Source: Caryophanales bacterium
GTDB taxonomy: Bacteria; Bacillota; Bacilli; Bacillales; DSM-4216
NCBI GenBank assembly: GCA_014896555.1
Contig: JADBKC010000014.1
Coordinates: 1 to 38,938 of the forward strand
Reading direction: 5' to 3'
DNA: 38,938 bases
The notes under the pieces were generated by a model. It searched no databases. It was given only the letters and a program-made list of their open reading frames with translations, and was not told where the DNA came from. This document shows, piece by piece, positions 24,272 to 38,569 of the stretch (position 1 is its first letter; each line of letters begins with the position of its first letter). A program made the translations under genes and the position numbers.

Positions 24272-25174
24272 GTGAGTGAGCAATGGATCTATTTAAACGA
24301 CAAACTGGTAAAAAAAGAAGATGCGGTCGTTTCAGTATACGACCACGGTTTTTTGTACGGGGACGGCGTTTTTGAAGGCATCCGGATGTATAAAGGAGTA
24401 GTTTTTCGATTAAAAGAACATATTGATCGGCTTTACGACTCCGCCAAATCCATAATGCTGAATATCCCTAAGACAAAGGAAGAAATGACGCAAATGATTG
24501 TGGATACACTAAAAAAGAATGAATTGAAAGATGCTTATATTCGGGTAGTCGTTTCTAGAGGGGTCGGTGACTTGGGGTTGGATCCAAACAATTGTAAAAG
24601 ACCTCAAATTATTGTTATAGCAGAGCCGCTTGCCCTGTTCCCTAAAGAATTATATGAGAGCGGAATCGAGATTGTGACGGTGGCAAGCCGCCGAAATCGT
24701 TCGGATGTGCTACCCCCTCAAGTAAAATCTTTAAACTATCTAAATAATATTCTCGTAAAAATTGAAGCGCACTTGGCTAACGCCAGTGAAGCGCTGATGC
24801 TAAACGATCAAGGTTATGTGGCGGAAGGTTCGGGAGATAATGTTTTTATTGTAAAGAACGGAGTTATAAAAACCCCACCTACTCATGTTGGAGCACTTGA
24901 GGGAATTACAAGAAATACCATCATTGAAATCGGCAGAAAGTTAGGCTATGAGGTCAGGGAAGAAATTATGACACGCCACGATGTCTATTCGGCAGATGAA
25001 GTATTTTTAACAGGTACGGCAGCGGAAATCATTTCGGTAGTGAAAGTGGATGGAAGAGTGATTGGGGACGGAAAACCTGGTGAATATACGAAGAAGCTGC
25101 TCGATGCATTCCGTGAATATGTAACAACGGATGGAGTAAAGGTGTATTCAGAAACAAGCGTTCATGCTGGTTGA
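24272..25174 (+). CDS. ilvE: Branched-chain amino acid aminotransferase
   Basis: 300 residues of the class IV PLP aminotransferases. YDHGFLYGDGVFEGIRMY at the N-terminus, the PLP lysine in PQVKSLNYLNNILVK, and EGSGDNVFIVKNG and GALEGITRNTI further on are standard for IlvE. It performs the last step of Ile, Val and Leu synthesis. The start is GTG 24272 behind GAGGAG. It is co-directional with ilvD, 20 bases apart. A smaller relative of the same fold (pabC) lies near the window's end. Confidence 0.94.
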   Translation: MSEQWIYLNDKLVKKEDAVVSVYDHGFLYGDGVFEGIRMYKGVVFRLKEHIDRLYDSAKSIMLNIPKTKEEMTQMIVDTLKKNELKDAYIRVVVSRGVGDLGLDPNNCKRPQIIVIAEPLALFPKELYESGIEIVTVASRRNRSDVLPPQVKSLNYLNNILVKIEAHLANASEALMLNDQGYVAEGSGDNVFIVKNGVIKTPPTHVGALEGITRNTIIEIGRKLGYEVREEIMTRHDVYSADEVFLTGTAAEIISVVKVDGRVIGDGKPGEYTKKLLDAFREYVTTDGVKVYSETSVHAG

Positions 25175-25194
25175 GGGTTCGGAGGAGATAACGG

Positions 25195-26862
25195 ATGCGA
25201 AGTGACATGATAAAAAAAGGGATTGACCGAGCCCCGCATCGCAGCCTTTTATATGCGGCAGGGGTGAAAACAGAAGATTTGAATAAACCATTTATCGGAG
25301 TGTGCAATTCGTATATCGACATTATTCCGGGACATGTCCATTTAAAAGAATTTGCGGAGGTTGTCAAAGAAGCCATAATGGAGGCCGGCGGCGTTCCATT
25401 TGAATTTAATACGATAGGGGTGGACGATGGAATTGCCATGGGGCATATCGGAATGCGGTACTCCTTGCCTAGCAGGGAGCTAATTGCCGACTCGGCAGAG
25501 ACCGTCATAAATGCCCACTGGTTTGATGGGGTATTCTTTATTCCAAATTGTGATAAAATAACGCCCGGTATGCTGATGGCGGCGGTTCGGACGAATGTTC
25601 CATCCGTTTTCGTCTCTGGAGGTCCGATGGAAGCCGGCAGAACAAAAGCGGGGAAACAATTGTCCCTTTCCTCCGTTTTTGAAGGAGTTGGAGCGAGGCT
25701 GTCCGGAAGAATAACGGAAGAAGAATTTCTGGAAATTGAAAGAAACGCTTGTCCGTCTTGCGGTTCCTGCTCCGGAATGTTTACGGCGAATTCCATGAAT
25801 TCTTTAATGGAAGTTCTAGGAATGGCACCGCCGGGCAACGGTACCATCGTGGCAACTTCATCGGAACGGCATAGACTTATCAAGGAAGCTGTCCATTATT
25901 TAATGGACTTGATCGAAAAAGATATCCGTCCGCGAGATATTATTACACAGGAAGCCATTGATGATGCATTTGCCCTAGATATGGCAATGGGCGGTTCCAC
26001 TAACACCGTTCTTCATACGTTAGCCATCGCGAATGAAGCCGAAATTGAGTATGACTTAAAGCGAATCAACGAGATTGCTAAGAAAGTTCCATACTTGGCT
26101 AAAATCAGTCCTGCATCAGACTATTCAATGCAGGATGTTCACAGAGCGGGCGGTATTAGTGCGATCATGAAAGAATTGTGTGAATTGGATGGAGTAATCC
26201 ACAAAGATAGAATCACGATCACTGGTAAAACTCTTTATGAAAATGTAAAAAATGCTGAAATATTGGATGATCAAGTCATTAGAAGAAAGGAAAATCCATA
26301 CAGTCGAGTCGGCGGACTTTCCATCTTGTACGGAAATATTGCACCTGATGGAGCGGTCATTAAGGTAGGGGCTGTGGATCCTTCCATCAAGACTTTCCTT
26401 GGGGAAGCGATCGTGTTCGATTCACAGGATGAAGCGTTGAAAGGAATTCACAGCGGGCTGGTCCGGGAAGGTCACGTTGTTGTCATCCGATACGAAGGAC
26501 CTAAAGGCGGACCAGGGATGCCAGAGATGCTTGCTCCCACATCGGAGATTGCCGGAAGAGGTCTCGATAAAAAAGTGGCTCTCATAACGGATGGAAGATT
26601 TTCTGGCGCTTCCCGTGGCATTTCCATAGGCCATATTTCCCCTGAAGCAGCAGAAGGCGGTCCAATTGCTTTCATAGAAAATGGAGATCAAATCCTAATT
26701 GATTTAGAAAATCGAACGATTAATGTGATGCTGACAGAGAAAGAAATGGCAGAACGAAAGAGACGTTGGATTCAGCCGGAACCAAAAATTAAAAAAGGCT
26801 ATTTGGCGAGATATTCCAAACTTGTCACTTCCGCCAGCACAGGCGGCATCATGAAAATTTAA
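25195..26862 (+). CDS. ilvD: Dihydroxy-acid dehydratase
   Basis: 555 residues, full length. The iron-sulfur cysteines are in [23 protein letters not shown] and [37 protein letters not shown] is the C-terminal signature. It dehydrates dihydroxy-isovalerate and dihydroxy-methylvalerate to the 2-oxo acids. The start ATG 25195 is preceded by GGAGG. The stop codon falls only a few bases before the T-box leader that controls the genes further on. Confidence 0.96.
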   Translation: MRSDMIKKGIDRAPHRSLLYAAGVKTEDLNKPFIGVCNSYIDIIPGHVHLKEFAEVVKEAIMEAGGVPFEFNTIGVDDGIAMGHIGMRYSLPSRELIADSAETVINAHWFDGVFFIPNCDKITPGMLMAAVRTNVPSVFVSGGPMEAGRTKAGKQLSLSSVFEGVGARLSGRITEEEFLEIERNACPSCGSCSGMFTANSMNSLMEVLGMAPPGNGTIVATSSERHRLIKEAVHYLMDLIEKDIRPRDIITQEAIDDAFALDMAMGGSTNTVLHTLAIANEAEIEYDLKRINEIAKKVPYLAKISPASDYSMQDVHRAGGISAIMKELCELDGVIHKDRITITGKTLYENVKNAEILDDQVIRRKENPYSRVGGLSILYGNIAPDGAVIKVGAVDPSIKTFLGEAIVFDSQDEALKGIHSGLVREGHVVVIRYEGPKGGPGMPEMLAPTSEIAGRGLDKKVALITDGRFSGASRGISIGHISPEAAEGGPIAFIENGDQILIDLENRTINVMLTEKEMAERKRRWIQPEPKIKKGYLARYSKLVTSASTGGIMKI

Positions 26863-26869
26863 TCGATGC

Positions 26870-27170
26870 AAATCGATGACGAGGTAAAAGTTGCAGGCAT
26901 TCCGTATTCACAGAGAGCCGGTTGTTGCTGAGAGCCGGTAATACTACCTGCAGCGACTTCCCCTCTGAGTGCCGATCTGAACGGAAACTATTAGGATTGG
27001 CCGAGTATTCTATACTCGTTATCAAAAAGAACAATGTACAGTCATTGTTCATGAGGTGGCGTTCGTGAGAATGTCATGAATCAGGGTGGTACCGTGGAAA
27101 GAATACAGCCTTTTCACCCCTGCGCTATAGGATTGGTAGGCGCGAGGAGTGAAAGGGCTTTTCTTTTTTG
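26870..27170 (+). ncRNA. T-box leader, probably leucine-specific, before ilvB
   Basis: The conserved T-box sequence AGGGTGGTACCGTGG (27083-27097) is unmistakable; its TGGT bulge pairs with the tRNA acceptor end. Stem I shows AGAGAGCCGG-type elements and a helix between GTTGCAGG and CCTGCAGC. The likely specifier codon CTC (26963-26965) lies in CCCCTCTGAG just after that helix, pointing to tRNA-Leu. A large terminator hairpin (27107-27159) with a T-rich tail ends the leader. Uncharged tRNA-Leu would stabilise the antiterminator and allow transcription of ilvB to leuD. Confidence 0.93.
27107..27169 (+). terminator. T-box attenuator terminator
   Basis: AGCCTTTTCACCCCTGCGCT pairs with the segment from GGCGCGAGGAGT to GAAAGGGCT (27139-27159), followed by TTTCTTTTTT. 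It competes with the antiterminator formed around the T-box sequence. Confidence 0.88.
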
Positions 27171-27217
27171 AACCAAAAAGTCTAAAGGATGAAACCAACC
27201 AGTTGGAGGGAGAATCA

Positions 27218-28933
27218 ATGAGGGCTAATGCAAAAGCGGAAACGGAATCTATGACGAGGACGATGACAGGCGCAGAAATTCTAATTGAATCATTAAAAAG
27301 AGAAAACGTAGAGATCATCTTTGGATATCCTGGGGGAGCTGTATTGCCAATATATGATGCGTTATATAAAAATCCGATCCGCCATATACTGGCAAAACAT
27401 GAACAAGGAGCTATTCATGCTGCTGAAGGGTACGCAAGAGTATCAGGGAAACCAGGAGTTGTGATCGCTACATCGGGACCTGGTGCAACCAATTTAATTA
27501 CAGGAATTACAGATGCTATGATGGATTCGTTGCCGCTTGTTATTTTTACAGGTCAAGTTGCCACTAATGTAATTGGTTCCGATGCTTTTCAAGAAGCAGA
27601 TATTATCGGCATCACGATGCCAATTACAAAGCACAATTATCAAGTCCGTGATTTGAATGACTTGCCAAGAATTATAAAAGAAGCTTTCCACATTGCGACC
27701 ACTGGCCGACCGGGACCTGTGTTGATCGATATTCCAAAAGATATCGCCAACAATAAAACACTTCCTTCTTTCGATCACACTGTGGAGCTGCCAGGATATC
27801 AGCCTACGATCGTTCCGAACATTTTGCAAATTAGAAAATTAATAGAAGCGATTAAAGAGTCGCAAAAACCAGTGGTTTTGGCAGGGGCTGGTGTGCTTCA
27901 TGCTCAAGCTTCCGATGAACTGTTGGCATTTGCTGAGGAAACCAATATACCGGTTGTCAATACACTGCTTGGATTAGGATCATTTCCGGCTGATCATCCT
28001 TTGTTTCTTGGAATGGGGGGGATGCATGGAACCTATACGGCCAATATGGCGATGTATGAATGTGATTTGCTCATTAATTTTGGCGCAAGATTTGATGACC
28101 GCTTAACGGGAAATTTAAAGCATTTTGCTCCAAAAGCGAAAGTAGCCCATATTGATATTGATCCAGCAGAAATCGGAAAAAATGTCGAAACGCATATCCC
28201 GATAGTAGGCGATGCAAAAGAAGCTTTGAGCCAATTGTTGAAAGAGGATAAGCAAATTCCGGAAATCAATGAATGGCTTCTTCACTTGGAAAAATACAAA
28301 CGTGATTTTCCGCTTTGGTTTTCAGACGATGAGGAGGGAATTTCACCACAGCGTTTAGTGAAAATGATCCATAAATTTTCGAAAGGTGAAGCGATTGTTT
28401 CAACAGATGTCGGACAGCATCAAATGTGGGCTGCCCAACATTATGGATTTGTCCGTCCGAACCGTTGGATTACGTCTGGAGGACTGGGTACGATGGGATT
28501 TGGTCTTCCGGCGGCCATTGGAGCGCAGTTTGCTGAAGAGGAAGAAACAGTGGTGGCCATCGTTGGAGATGCCGGATTTCAAATGACGCTTCAAGAATTA
28601 GCGGTCATAAAAGAATTCGATTTGCCTATAAAAATCTTCATTTTTAACAATCAGGCGCTAGGAATGGTTCGGCAATGGCAAGAAGCCTTTTATGAAGAAC
28701 GTTATTCCCAATCCTTAACTCCTGTGCAGCCTGACTATGTGAAGCTCGCTGATTCATATGGCATCCGTGGATTTAAGGTTTCTACCGAGAAAGAAGCGGA
28801 AAAAGTCATTCGCGAGACATTGAATCATCGACAACCTGTTTTGATCGACTGCCGCATCAAACCGATGGAAAAAGTATTTCCGATGATAGCACCAGGAAAA
28901 GGATTACATGAAATGATTGGGGTGAAACCATGA
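27218..28933 (+). CDS. ilvB: Acetolactate synthase large subunit
   Basis: 571 residues, a ThDP enzyme. The N-terminal block [14 protein letters not shown] and catalytic Glu in [15 protein letters not shown] are present, and the ThDP/metal motif starts [13 protein letters not shown] and ends in NN. It condenses pyruvate with pyruvate or 2-oxobutyrate. ATG 27218 is chosen because GGAGGG lies 7 bases upstream; the in-frame extension to 27149 would reach into the T-box terminator. Its ATGA overlap with ilvH couples the two subunits. Confidence 0.96.
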   Translation: MRANAKAETESMTRTMTGAEILIESLKRENVEIIFGYPGGAVLPIYDALYKNPIRHILAKHEQGAIHAAEGYARVSGKPGVVIATSGPGATNLITGITDAMMDSLPLVIFTGQVATNVIGSDAFQEADIIGITMPITKHNYQVRDLNDLPRIIKEAFHIATTGRPGPVLIDIPKDIANNKTLPSFDHTVELPGYQPTIVPNILQIRKLIEAIKESQKPVVLAGAGVLHAQASDELLAFAEETNIPVVNTLLGLGSFPADHPLFLGMGGMHGTYTANMAMYECDLLINFGARFDDRLTGNLKHFAPKAKVAHIDIDPAEIGKNVETHIPIVGDAKEALSQLLKEDKQIPEINEWLLHLEKYKRDFPLWFSDDEEGISPQRLVKMIHKFSKGEAIVSTDVGQHQMWAAQHYGFVRPNRWITSGGLGTMGFGLPAAIGAQFAEEEETVVAIVGDAGFQMTLQELAVIKEFDLPIKIFIFNNQALGMVRQWQEAFYEERYSQSLTPVQPDYVKLADSYGIRGFKVSTEKEAEKVIRETLNHRQPVLIDCRIKPMEKVFPMIAPGKGLHEMIGVKP

Positions 28934-29451
28934 GACGGATTGTGACAGTATCAGTGTTAAATCAAAGCGGAGTTTTGAACCGGATCACCGGTCTTTTTAC
29001 AAGAAGGCAATTTAATATTGAAAGTATTACGGTTGGACCGACAGAGGCAGAAGGAATTTCAAAAATGACTTTTGTTGTCAATGTAGAAGATGATAGGAAG
29101 ATGGAGCAGCTGACCAAACAGCTAAATAAGCAGATTGATGTTTTGAAAGTTTCCGATATTACCGATCAAGCGATTGTCATAAGGGAACTAGCATTGATCA
29201 AGGTTATCAGCACTCCTCAAACCCGAGGGGAAATCAAAGGAATTATTGAACCTTTCCGGGCAACGATCGTTGATGTAGCAAAAGACAGCGTTACAGTACA
29301 AGTTGCTGGAAATTTCGAAAAAGTAGAAACAATCATTGATTTGCTTCGTCCATATGGCATTAAAGAAATATCCAGGACAGGGATCACGGCATTGCCGAGA
29401 GGGTCACAAAAATCAGTAACTGATTTCAAGCAATTTACAATCTTAAATTAA
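28930..29451 (+). CDS. ilvH: Acetolactate synthase small (regulatory) subunit
   Basis: 173 residues with an N-terminal ACT domain ([20 protein letters not shown], the valine-binding region) and a C-terminal domain ending [12 protein letters not shown]. It activates the large subunit and confers valine feedback. The start ATG 28930 overlaps the ilvB stop codon by four bases. Confidence 0.95.
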   Translation: MRRIVTVSVLNQSGVLNRITGLFTRRQFNIESITVGPTEAEGISKMTFVVNVEDDRKMEQLTKQLNKQIDVLKVSDITDQAIVIRELALIKVISTPQTRGEIKGIIEPFRATIVDVAKDSVTVQVAGNFEKVETIIDLLRPYGIKEISRTGITALPRGSQKSVTDFKQFTILN

Positions 29452-32029
<2,578 letters not shown>

Positions 32030-32046
32030 TTACTGGAGGGGTTGAA

Positions 32047-33147
32047 ATGAAAAAGAAAATTGCGGTTCTGCCGGGTGATGGAATCGGCCGAGAAGTGGCA
32101 AAAGGAGCCGTCGAAGTGTTAAAAGCGGTTGGCGGTCGGTTTGGACATGAATTTGAAATGGAATTTGCCAACATCGGAGGGGCTGCAATTGATCAAGAAC
32201 AAACACCTCTTTCGGAAAAAACCATTGATCTCTGTAAACAGAGCGATGCTGTATTGCTGGGAGCGGTAGGAGGTCCTAAATGGGATTCCCTCCCCGGCCA
32301 TCTGCGACCGGAAAAAGGACTACTAAAGATTCGTAAAGAACTTGGTCTATTTGCTAATTTACGCCCGGTAAAAGCCTTTCAAAGCCTTCTTTCTTCTTCT
32401 CCTCTGAAAAAGGAAATTGTTGAGGATGTCGATTTAATAATTGTCCGGGAACTGACCGGCGGATTGTATTTCGGAAAACCGAGCGAGCGGCGGGGAGAAA
32501 ATCAAGAAGTGGCTGTTGATACTTTGCTTTATACAAAAGACGAAATAAAAAGAATTGTAGACAAAGCGTTTCAAATCGCTAAAGCAAGAAGGAAAAAAAT
32601 GGTATCTGTTGATAAAGCAAATGTGCTGGAATCAAGCCGAATGTGGAGGGAAGTGGTGGAAGAAACAGCCGTCCGCCATCCGGAAGTGGAATATGAACAC
32701 ATGTTAGTGGATGCAGCCGCTATGAAGCTTATTCATAACCCGAAAGACTTTGATGTAGTGGTCACAGAAAATATGTTTGGAGATATTTTAAGCGATGAAG
32801 CGTCTATGATTACTGGCTCTTTAGGCATGCTGCCGTCGGCTAGTCTAAGGGAAGACGGATTCGGTCTTTATGAACCGGTTCATGGATCTGCGCCTGATAT
32901 TGCGGGGCAGGACAAAGCCAATCCGTTGGCGATGATTTTATCTGCTGCTATGATGCTGAAATATACTTTTGGATTCCATTACGAAGCAAAAGCGGTAGAA
33001 CAAGCGGTGGAAGACGTATTAAATGATGGATATCGAACGTTTGACTTACGCCATACAGGAAGCCAAGTGGTGGGAACGGAAAAAATGATTGATTTGGTCG
33101 TGAAGCGAATTCAAGAAGATCGTGTCATTGCTTCTACTAAGGCTTAA
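32047..33147 (+). CDS. leuB: 3-isopropylmalate dehydrogenase
   Basis: 366 residues, full length. LPGDGIGREV, the substrate-binding RKELGLFANLRPVK and VRELTGGLYFGKP, and the metal/NAD part NMFGDILSDEASMITGSLG are all present. It oxidises and decarboxylates 3-isopropylmalate with NAD. TGGAGGGG precedes ATG 32047. About 100 bases separate it from leuC, the largest gap in the ilvB-leuD unit, without a clear terminator. Confidence 0.96.
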   Translation: MKKKIAVLPGDGIGREVAKGAVEVLKAVGGRFGHEFEMEFANIGGAAIDQEQTPLSEKTIDLCKQSDAVLLGAVGGPKWDSLPGHLRPEKGLLKIRKELGLFANLRPVKAFQSLLSSSPLKKEIVEDVDLIIVRELTGGLYFGKPSERRGENQEVAVDTLLYTKDEIKRIVDKAFQIAKARRKKMVSVDKANVLESSRMWREVVEETAVRHPEVEYEHMLVDAAAMKLIHNPKDFDVVVTENMFGDILSDEASMITGSLGMLPSASLREDGFGLYEPVHGSAPDIAGQDKANPLAMILSAAMMLKYTFGFHYEAKAVEQAVEDVLNDGYRTFDLRHTGSQVVGTEKMIDLVVKRIQEDRVIASTKA

Positions 33148-33249
33148 TAGATTGTGAATGGATAGCCGTTTTCCATATTCATTGAGACCGGGAAAGAAGC
33201 GGTTTTTTCTGATCTAGTTTCAGTCAAGTTCATAGAGGAGGGACAGCCA

Positions 33250-34662
33250 TTGCAGCCGAAGACAATTATTGAAAAAATATGGGAACAGCATGTGGTTCAT
33301 CGAGAAGAAGGAAAACCGGACTTATTGTATATTGATTTGCATTTAGTACATGAAGTCACATCTCCTCAAGCTTTTGAAGGACTCCGGATGAAAAATCGAA
33401 AAGTGAGACGGCCCGATTTGACATACGCTACGATGGATCATAACGTTCCTACGATGAATAGACATATTGTAAACGATCCTATTTCGAAAACACAAATGGA
33501 AAAATTATATGAAAACTGTAAGGAATTTGGCATTGAATTAGCGGATATCAACCATCCAGATCAAGGAATTGTTCATGTGATTGGCCCTGAACTTGGATTG
33601 ACACAGCCGGGCAAAACCATCGTTTGCGGTGACAGCCATACCTCTACTCATGGAGCATTTGGCGCTCTCGCATTTGGAATTGGGACAAGCGAGGTCGAAC
33701 ATGTACTGGCGACCCAAACCCTTTGGCAAGCGAAGCCAAAGACGCTGCAAATCAAAGTGAACGGGAAACTGGGATTTGGCGTGACGGCCAAAGATTTGAT
33801 TTTGGGGATTATATCCAAATTTGGCATTGACGCTGGCACTGGCTATATTATCGAATATACGGGAGAAGCCATTCGCAAACTTTCCATGGAAGAACGGATG
33901 ACCATTTGTAATATGTCCATTGAAGCAGGAGCCCGAGCTGGTCTTGTTAGTCCGGATGAAGTGACATTTAATTATTTAAAAGGAAGAAAATATGTTCCGA
34001 AAGGCGAGGAATTTGAAAAATTAGTGGAATATTGGAAAACATTGGCGACGGATGATGGTGCTGTTTACGATAAAACACTAGAAATTGACGCATCTGAAAT
34101 AGAACCACAAGTGACGTGGGGAACAAACCCATCGATGGGCACAGGAATAAGTGGAATCGTTCCTTTCCCTGAAAAATTCGAAAGACCACAAGACCGTGAA
34201 GCGGCAGCAAGAGCGATTGAATATATGGGGTTGAAGCCGGGAACGAAAATGGAAGAGATTCCGATCGACTATGTTTTTATCGGATCGTGTACTAATTCTA
34301 GGCTGAGCGACTTGCGGGCAGCAGCGGAGGTTGTAAAAGGGCGGAAAATCCATAATGGTGTGAAAGCGATTGTTGTACCTGGTTCTCAGACTGTCAAAAA
34401 AGCAGCTGAAGAAGAAGGGTTAGACCGAATTTTTACAGAAGCAGGATTTGAATGGCGTGAATCAGGATGCAGCATGTGTTTGGCGATGAATGAGGACATT
34501 GTTCCAGCAGGAAAGCGTTGTGCCTCCACTTCTAACCGGAATTTTGAAGGGCGCCAAGGGAATGGTTCAAGAACCCATCTGGTAAGCCCTCCTATGGCAG
34601 CGGCTGCAGCCATAGCGGGAAGATTTATGGATGTTCGCAAACTATCTGGAATTTATCAATAG
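33250..34662 (+). CDS. leuC: 3-isopropylmalate dehydratase large subunit
   Basis: 470 residues, aconitase family. Cluster ligands are in [15 protein letters not shown] and [12 protein letters not shown]; the [30 protein letters not shown] region matches the family. It isomerises 2- to 3-isopropylmalate together with LeuD. The start is TTG 33250 behind GAGGAGGG, giving the family N-terminus [16 protein letters not shown]. Confidence 0.96.
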   Translation: MQPKTIIEKIWEQHVVHREEGKPDLLYIDLHLVHEVTSPQAFEGLRMKNRKVRRPDLTYATMDHNVPTMNRHIVNDPISKTQMEKLYENCKEFGIELADINHPDQGIVHVIGPELGLTQPGKTIVCGDSHTSTHGAFGALAFGIGTSEVEHVLATQTLWQAKPKTLQIKVNGKLGFGVTAKDLILGIISKFGIDAGTGYIIEYTGEAIRKLSMEERMTICNMSIEAGARAGLVSPDEVTFNYLKGRKYVPKGEEFEKLVEYWKTLATDDGAVYDKTLEIDASEIEPQVTWGTNPSMGTGISGIVPFPEKFERPQDREAAARAIEYMGLKPGTKMEEIPIDYVFIGSCTNSRLSDLRAAAEVVKGRKIHNGVKAIVVPGSQTVKKAAEEEGLDRIFTEAGFEWRESGCSMCLAMNEDIVPAGKRCASTSNRNFEGRQGNGSRTHLVSPPMAAAAAIAGRFMDVRKLSGIYQ

Positions 34663-34675
34663 GAGTTGTAGCCGT

Positions 34676-35278
34676 ATGGAACCGATCAATAAATATAATG
34701 GGATTGTTTGTCCTCTGAATAGAACGAATGTAGATACAGACCAAATTATACCGAAACAGTTTTTAAAGCGAATTGAGCGCAAAGGTTTTGGCCAGTTTTT
34801 ATTTTATCATTGGCGTTTTGATGACAACGGCAACGTGAGAGAAGATTTTGTTTTGAATGATGCACAATATAAAGACGCCAGTATTTTAGTGGCAGGAGAA
34901 AACTTTGGATGTGGCTCTTCTCGTGAACATGCTCCGTGGGCTTTAATGGATTACGGCTTTAAAATCATTATTGCTCCCAGCTTTGCTGATATCTTCTATA
35001 ATAACTGTTTGAAAAATGGCCTATTGCCTATCAAATTAATGGCAGAAGAGGTGTCTCTGCTGTTGGAAAATGCCTCACAACCTGGTTACCGCCTCTTTGT
35101 TGATTTGAACAATCAGCATGTGACGGATCGAAAAGGATTTTTGGCTACGTTTAACATGGATCCTTATTGGAAGGAAATGCTGTTAAACGGATGGGATGAA
35201 ATTGCCGTCACTCTCAATTTCGAAGATGAAATTCGAGCTTATGAGGAGAGAAGGGATAAAACAGTACAGGCGAAATAG
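34676..35278 (+). CDS. leuD: 3-isopropylmalate dehydratase small subunit
   Basis: 200 residues, the swivel domain. NVDTDQIIPKQFLKRI at the N-terminus and the substrate-binding loop GENFGCGSSREHAPWAL are typical. ATG 34676 has AGGAG 10 bases upstream and lies 13 bases beyond leuC; an earlier in-frame ATG at 34631 inside leuC is rejected. It is the last gene of the unit. Confidence 0.96.
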   Translation: MEPINKYNGIVCPLNRTNVDTDQIIPKQFLKRIERKGFGQFLFYHWRFDDNGNVREDFVLNDAQYKDASILVAGENFGCGSSREHAPWALMDYGFKIIIAPSFADIFYNNCLKNGLLPIKLMAEEVSLLLENASQPGYRLFVDLNNQHVTDRKGFLATFNMDPYWKEMLLNGWDEIAVTLNFEDEIRAYEERRDKTVQAK

Positions 35279-35307
35279 GCGTTATCTTCATCGAAGTGAT
35301 GACTAGA

Positions 35308-35339
35308 AAAGCTGCCGGGGTTGGCCCCAGCAGCTTTTT
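35308..35339 (+). terminator. Terminator of the ilv-leu operon
   Basis: AAAGCTGCCGGGG (35308-35320) pairs with CCCCAGCAGCTTT (35325-35337), with one unpaired C-A position, around TTGG, and a T run follows. Confidence 0.92.
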
Positions 35340-35486
35340 CGTTTATTCCATGAAAAAATAAGATTCTTTCTTTAATCATGATGAGCTTTTTTCAATTGTT
35401 ATCCTATTTGCCTATATAATCAATGGAACAAGGGCTCTTTTTTGTTGAAAGATGCCGAAAGTAAAATGAAAGAAGGTAGCAGACGA

Positions 35487-36887
35487 ATGAAGTTGCTTTA
35501 TGACACGATCCCTTATTCAAAAGAACGTTTTTTTAAAAAATTTTGTCAATTTACAAAAGGAAAATCTCATTATGCTTTGTTAGAAAGTGGACGATCTGGT
35601 CGATACAGCATTGCTGGAATTGAACCTTTTGCAGTGATAGAAGGAAGAGAGAATGGGATTCAGGTGAAAATGAATGGCCGTGATAAATGGATAGAAGGTC
35701 AACCGATTCGAATGCTTGAACAATGGCTTGAGCCTTACAAGCTTGATCCGGCGCTAGGACTGCCTGAATTTCAAGGTGGATTAATAGGCTATATCAGCTA
35801 TGATTATGCCCGCCTTATTGAAAAATTGCCCAATTTAGCAAAAGACGATCTAGGCCTTCCGCTTCTATATTTTTATTTTTTTCGAGAATGGGTCGTTTTC
35901 GACCATGAAACGAATTGGCTATGGGTGATGACATTAGCTGAATCTGAGGACAGTCGATATGGTTTGGATGCATGGAAGGAAATGTGGCAATCTGAACTGG
36001 TGGAAAGCGAAGAGGCCGAATATCCTGTTCCTGACATTTTTGAAAAAGATCCTGATGTGTCGCTATCGGAAAAAGAATTTATCAATGCAGTGGAAAAAAT
36101 TCAAGAATATATTGCCAGCGGGGATGTCTTTCAAGTCAATTTATCCGTTCGCCAAGCAAAAACGCTGCATGTCCCGGCTCTTGAAGTATATAAAACATTA
36201 CGCAGCATCAATCCTTCTCCGTATATGGGATATATACATTCGAACGATTTTCAAATAGTATGTGGATCTCCGGAGCTGTTGGTCAAAAAATCCGGAAAAA
36301 GAGTAAAAACCCGTCCAATTGCCGGCACCCGTTCTCGAGGAAAAAACGAGGAGGAAGACCGGATTTTGGCGAGTGAATTGCTCGAAAACGAAAAGGAACG
36401 GGCAGAACATGTCATGCTGGTGGACTTGGAACGTAACGATTTAGGACGGGTATGCCAGTACGGCACTGTTCGGGTCAATGAATTGATGACTATTGAAAAA
36501 TACTCCCATGTCATGCATCTTGTCTCTGAAGTCGAAGGGCGATTGGCAGAAGAAAAAAACGCATTTGACGTGATTGATGCTGTCTTTCCGGGAGGGACGA
36601 TCACAGGTGCACCAAAAGTTCGGACGATGGAAATCATAGAAGAATTAGAGAATGTTCGCCGAGGAGTTTATACAGGATCGATTGGCTGGATCGGGGTGAA
36701 TGGCGATATGGATCTCAATATTGTGATCCGAACGATGATTGCCAAAAATGGAAAAGCCTATGTGCAGGCTGGAGCAGGCATTGTGATAGATTCCCGGCCC
36801 CAATATGAATACAAAGAATCATTGAAAAAAGCGGCGGCACTATGGAAGGCAAAAGAAATGGCAGAAAAAAAGGGGGCGCTCATATGA
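35487..36887 (+). CDS. pabB: Aminodeoxychorismate synthase component I
   Basis: 466 residues of the chorismate-utilising family. It carries [11 protein letters not shown] near the N-terminus and, in the catalytic half, [41 protein letters not shown] and [19 protein letters not shown]. It aminates chorismate to 4-amino-4-deoxychorismate for folate. PabB rather than TrpE is supported by the pabA and pabC neighbours. The start ATG 35487 has GAAGG about 11 bases upstream; the frame could extend to TTG 35442, so the start is not firm. A TATAAT at 35415-35420 may be the -10 box of the operon. Confidence 0.92.
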   Translation: MKLLYDTIPYSKERFFKKFCQFTKGKSHYALLESGRSGRYSIAGIEPFAVIEGRENGIQVKMNGRDKWIEGQPIRMLEQWLEPYKLDPALGLPEFQGGLIGYISYDYARLIEKLPNLAKDDLGLPLLYFYFFREWVVFDHETNWLWVMTLAESEDSRYGLDAWKEMWQSELVESEEAEYPVPDIFEKDPDVSLSEKEFINAVEKIQEYIASGDVFQVNLSVRQAKTLHVPALEVYKTLRSINPSPYMGYIHSNDFQIVCGSPELLVKKSGKRVKTRPIAGTRSRGKNEEEDRILASELLENEKERAEHVMLVDLERNDLGRVCQYGTVRVNELMTIEKYSHVMHLVSEVEGRLAEEKNAFDVIDAVFPGGTITGAPKVRTMEIIEELENVRRGVYTGSIGWIGVNGDMDLNIVIRTMIAKNGKAYVQAGAGIVIDSRPQYEYKESLKKAAALWKAKEMAEKKGALI

Positions 36888-37483
36888 TTTTAATGATTGA
36901 TAATTATGATTCCTTTACTTATAATCTCGTTCAATATATAGGGGAATTAGGAGAAGAGATTGTTGTAAAAAGAAACGATTGTCTCACGATACGCGATATA
37001 GAAGACCTTTCTCCTGATTTTTTAATGATTTCACCTGGTCCCTGTACGCCAAATGAAGCGGGGATCAGTTTAGAGGCAACCCGCCATTTTGCTGGCCTCA
37101 TTCCTATTTTTGGAGTTTGTCTAGGCCATCAAGCGATCGCACAGTCTTTTGGCGGAAACATTATTCGGGCAGAAAAACAAATGCACGGAAAAACATCTGC
37201 CATTTTTCACGACGACTGCACCATTTTTCACGATATTCCGAATCCGTTTCATGCTACTAGATATCATTCGTTAATAGTAGAAAAAGATTCTCTTCCAGAC
37301 TGTTTTGAAATCTCGGCTTGGACAGAGGAAGGGGAGATTATGGCGATACGTCATCGATCCTATTCAATCGAAGGAGTCCAATTTCATCCAGAATCGATTT
37401 TAACGGAATCGGGCAAAAAACTGCTGTTCAATTTTTTCAATACTTATCGAATGAAAGCAGAGAAAGGGGAACGAACAAGATGA
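36884..37483 (+). CDS. pabA: Aminodeoxychorismate/anthranilate synthase glutaminase subunit
   Basis: 199 residues, class I glutamine amidotransferase. The nucleophile Cys is in [16 protein letters not shown] and the His/Glu pair in [12 protein letters not shown]. It supplies ammonia to PabB, and in Bacillus the same subunit often also serves tryptophan synthesis. ATG 36884 overlaps the pabB stop codon (ATGA) and has AGGGGG upstream; the ATG at 36842 is inside pabB. Confidence 0.95.
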   Translation: MILMIDNYDSFTYNLVQYIGELGEEIVVKRNDCLTIRDIEDLSPDFLMISPGPCTPNEAGISLEATRHFAGLIPIFGVCLGHQAIAQSFGGNIIRAEKQMHGKTSAIFHDDCTIFHDIPNPFHATRYHSLIVEKDSLPDCFEISAWTEEGEIMAIRHRSYSIEGVQFHPESILTESGKKLLFNFFNTYRMKAEKGERTR

Positions 37484-38343
37484 TCGTCTATCTTAATGGC
37501 CATTTTGTAGAAAAAGAAAAGGCAATGATCTCGCCGTTTGACCACGGATATTTATATGGTCTTGGCGTTTTTGAGACCATCCCTACTTACTCTAGTCATC
37601 CTTTTCTATTAGACGACCATCTTGAACGCCTCAATGAAGGATTAAAGGAATTGCGAATCCGTACATCCATTACACGGAAAAAAGCGCTGGACATTATTCA
37701 AGAACTATGCCGGCGCAATGGGCTGCCAGATTCGTCAGTGCGCTTGAATGTGTCGGCAGGGCTCGGGGAGATGGGGATGCAAATCGAACCATATCATCGA
37801 CCAACTATCCTCGTTTTCCAGCGGCCGCTTAAACCTCTCCAAGCAATGCGAGAAAAAGAAGCTGTCTTATTAACATTGCCGAGAAATACGCCGGAAACGG
37901 GAAAACGATTAAAATCTCACCATTTTCTTAATAACGTGGCCGCAAAATGGGAAATGGGAAAGAGTGTAGAACAGGAAGGCATTTTTTTGACAAAAGAAGG
38001 GCATTTAGCGGAAGGCATTGTATCCAACCTTTTTTGGATAAAAGACGGAACGATTTTTACTCCTTGTTTACAAACGGGAATTTTAGATGGAATTACGAGG
38101 CGATTCATTATTGAGTTGGCACAGCGTCTGCATATTCCGGTACAAGAGGGATATTTTTTTCCGGAAGAACTGGATCATGCAGAAGAAGTCTTTTTGACTA
38201 ATTCGATTATTGAAATTGCTCCGATTCGAAACATAGGCGAACGTTTTTATCCAGGAACTCAAGGAAAATACGTGCGTACACTTTGGGAGGAATATGAGCG
38301 TTATCGCTCCCATTTATGGTCAGCAAAAGCATTACCCATTTAA
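37480..38343 (+). CDS. pabC: 4-amino-4-deoxychorismate lyase
   Basis: 287 residues of the class IV PLP fold. [18 protein letters not shown] at the N-terminus, the PLP Lys in [16 protein letters not shown] and [15 protein letters not shown] near the end match PabC. It releases pyruvate to form 4-aminobenzoate. The start ATG 37480 overlaps the pabA stop codon; AAAGGGG lies about 10 bases upstream. The next gene is fumC, so sul-folB-folK genes do not follow directly here. Confidence 0.92.
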   Translation: MIVYLNGHFVEKEKAMISPFDHGYLYGLGVFETIPTYSSHPFLLDDHLERLNEGLKELRIRTSITRKKALDIIQELCRRNGLPDSSVRLNVSAGLGEMGMQIEPYHRPTILVFQRPLKPLQAMREKEAVLLTLPRNTPETGKRLKSHHFLNNVAAKWEMGKSVEQEGIFLTKEGHLAEGIVSNLFWIKDGTIFTPCLQTGILDGITRRFIIELAQRLHIPVQEGYFFPEELDHAEEVFLTNSIIEIAPIRNIGERFYPGTQGKYVRTLWEEYERYRSHLWSAKALPI

Positions 38344-38569
38344 GTGATAAAAAAATTTTCCTTAATCCACTTTTGAAAATCTATGTTTTGACTCAAGGGT
38401 ATAGGGGAAAGAATTTGCTTTGAAAGATTTGTTTATGAAAAGGCGCATATAGAATTTTTTCTTGAAGCCAATAAAAGCACCTTTTGCAAAGGCTAAAAGG
38501 TTTAAAGAAAAAGATTGCATAAAGGGATTCAAGAACAGAAATTTGATGAAATCTTTGAAAACCAAAAAA

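Noticed and set aside
25029-25883. Long open frame on the minus strand opposite ilvE/ilvD (284 codons)
   Set aside because: It lies entirely antisense to strongly conserved ilvD and the end of ilvE, has no ribosome binding site and no recognisable domain; it is a codon-bias shadow.
26870-27170. Protein-coding potential in the leader upstream of ilvB
   Set aside because: The interval is fully explained by a T-box leader with its conserved sequence and terminator.
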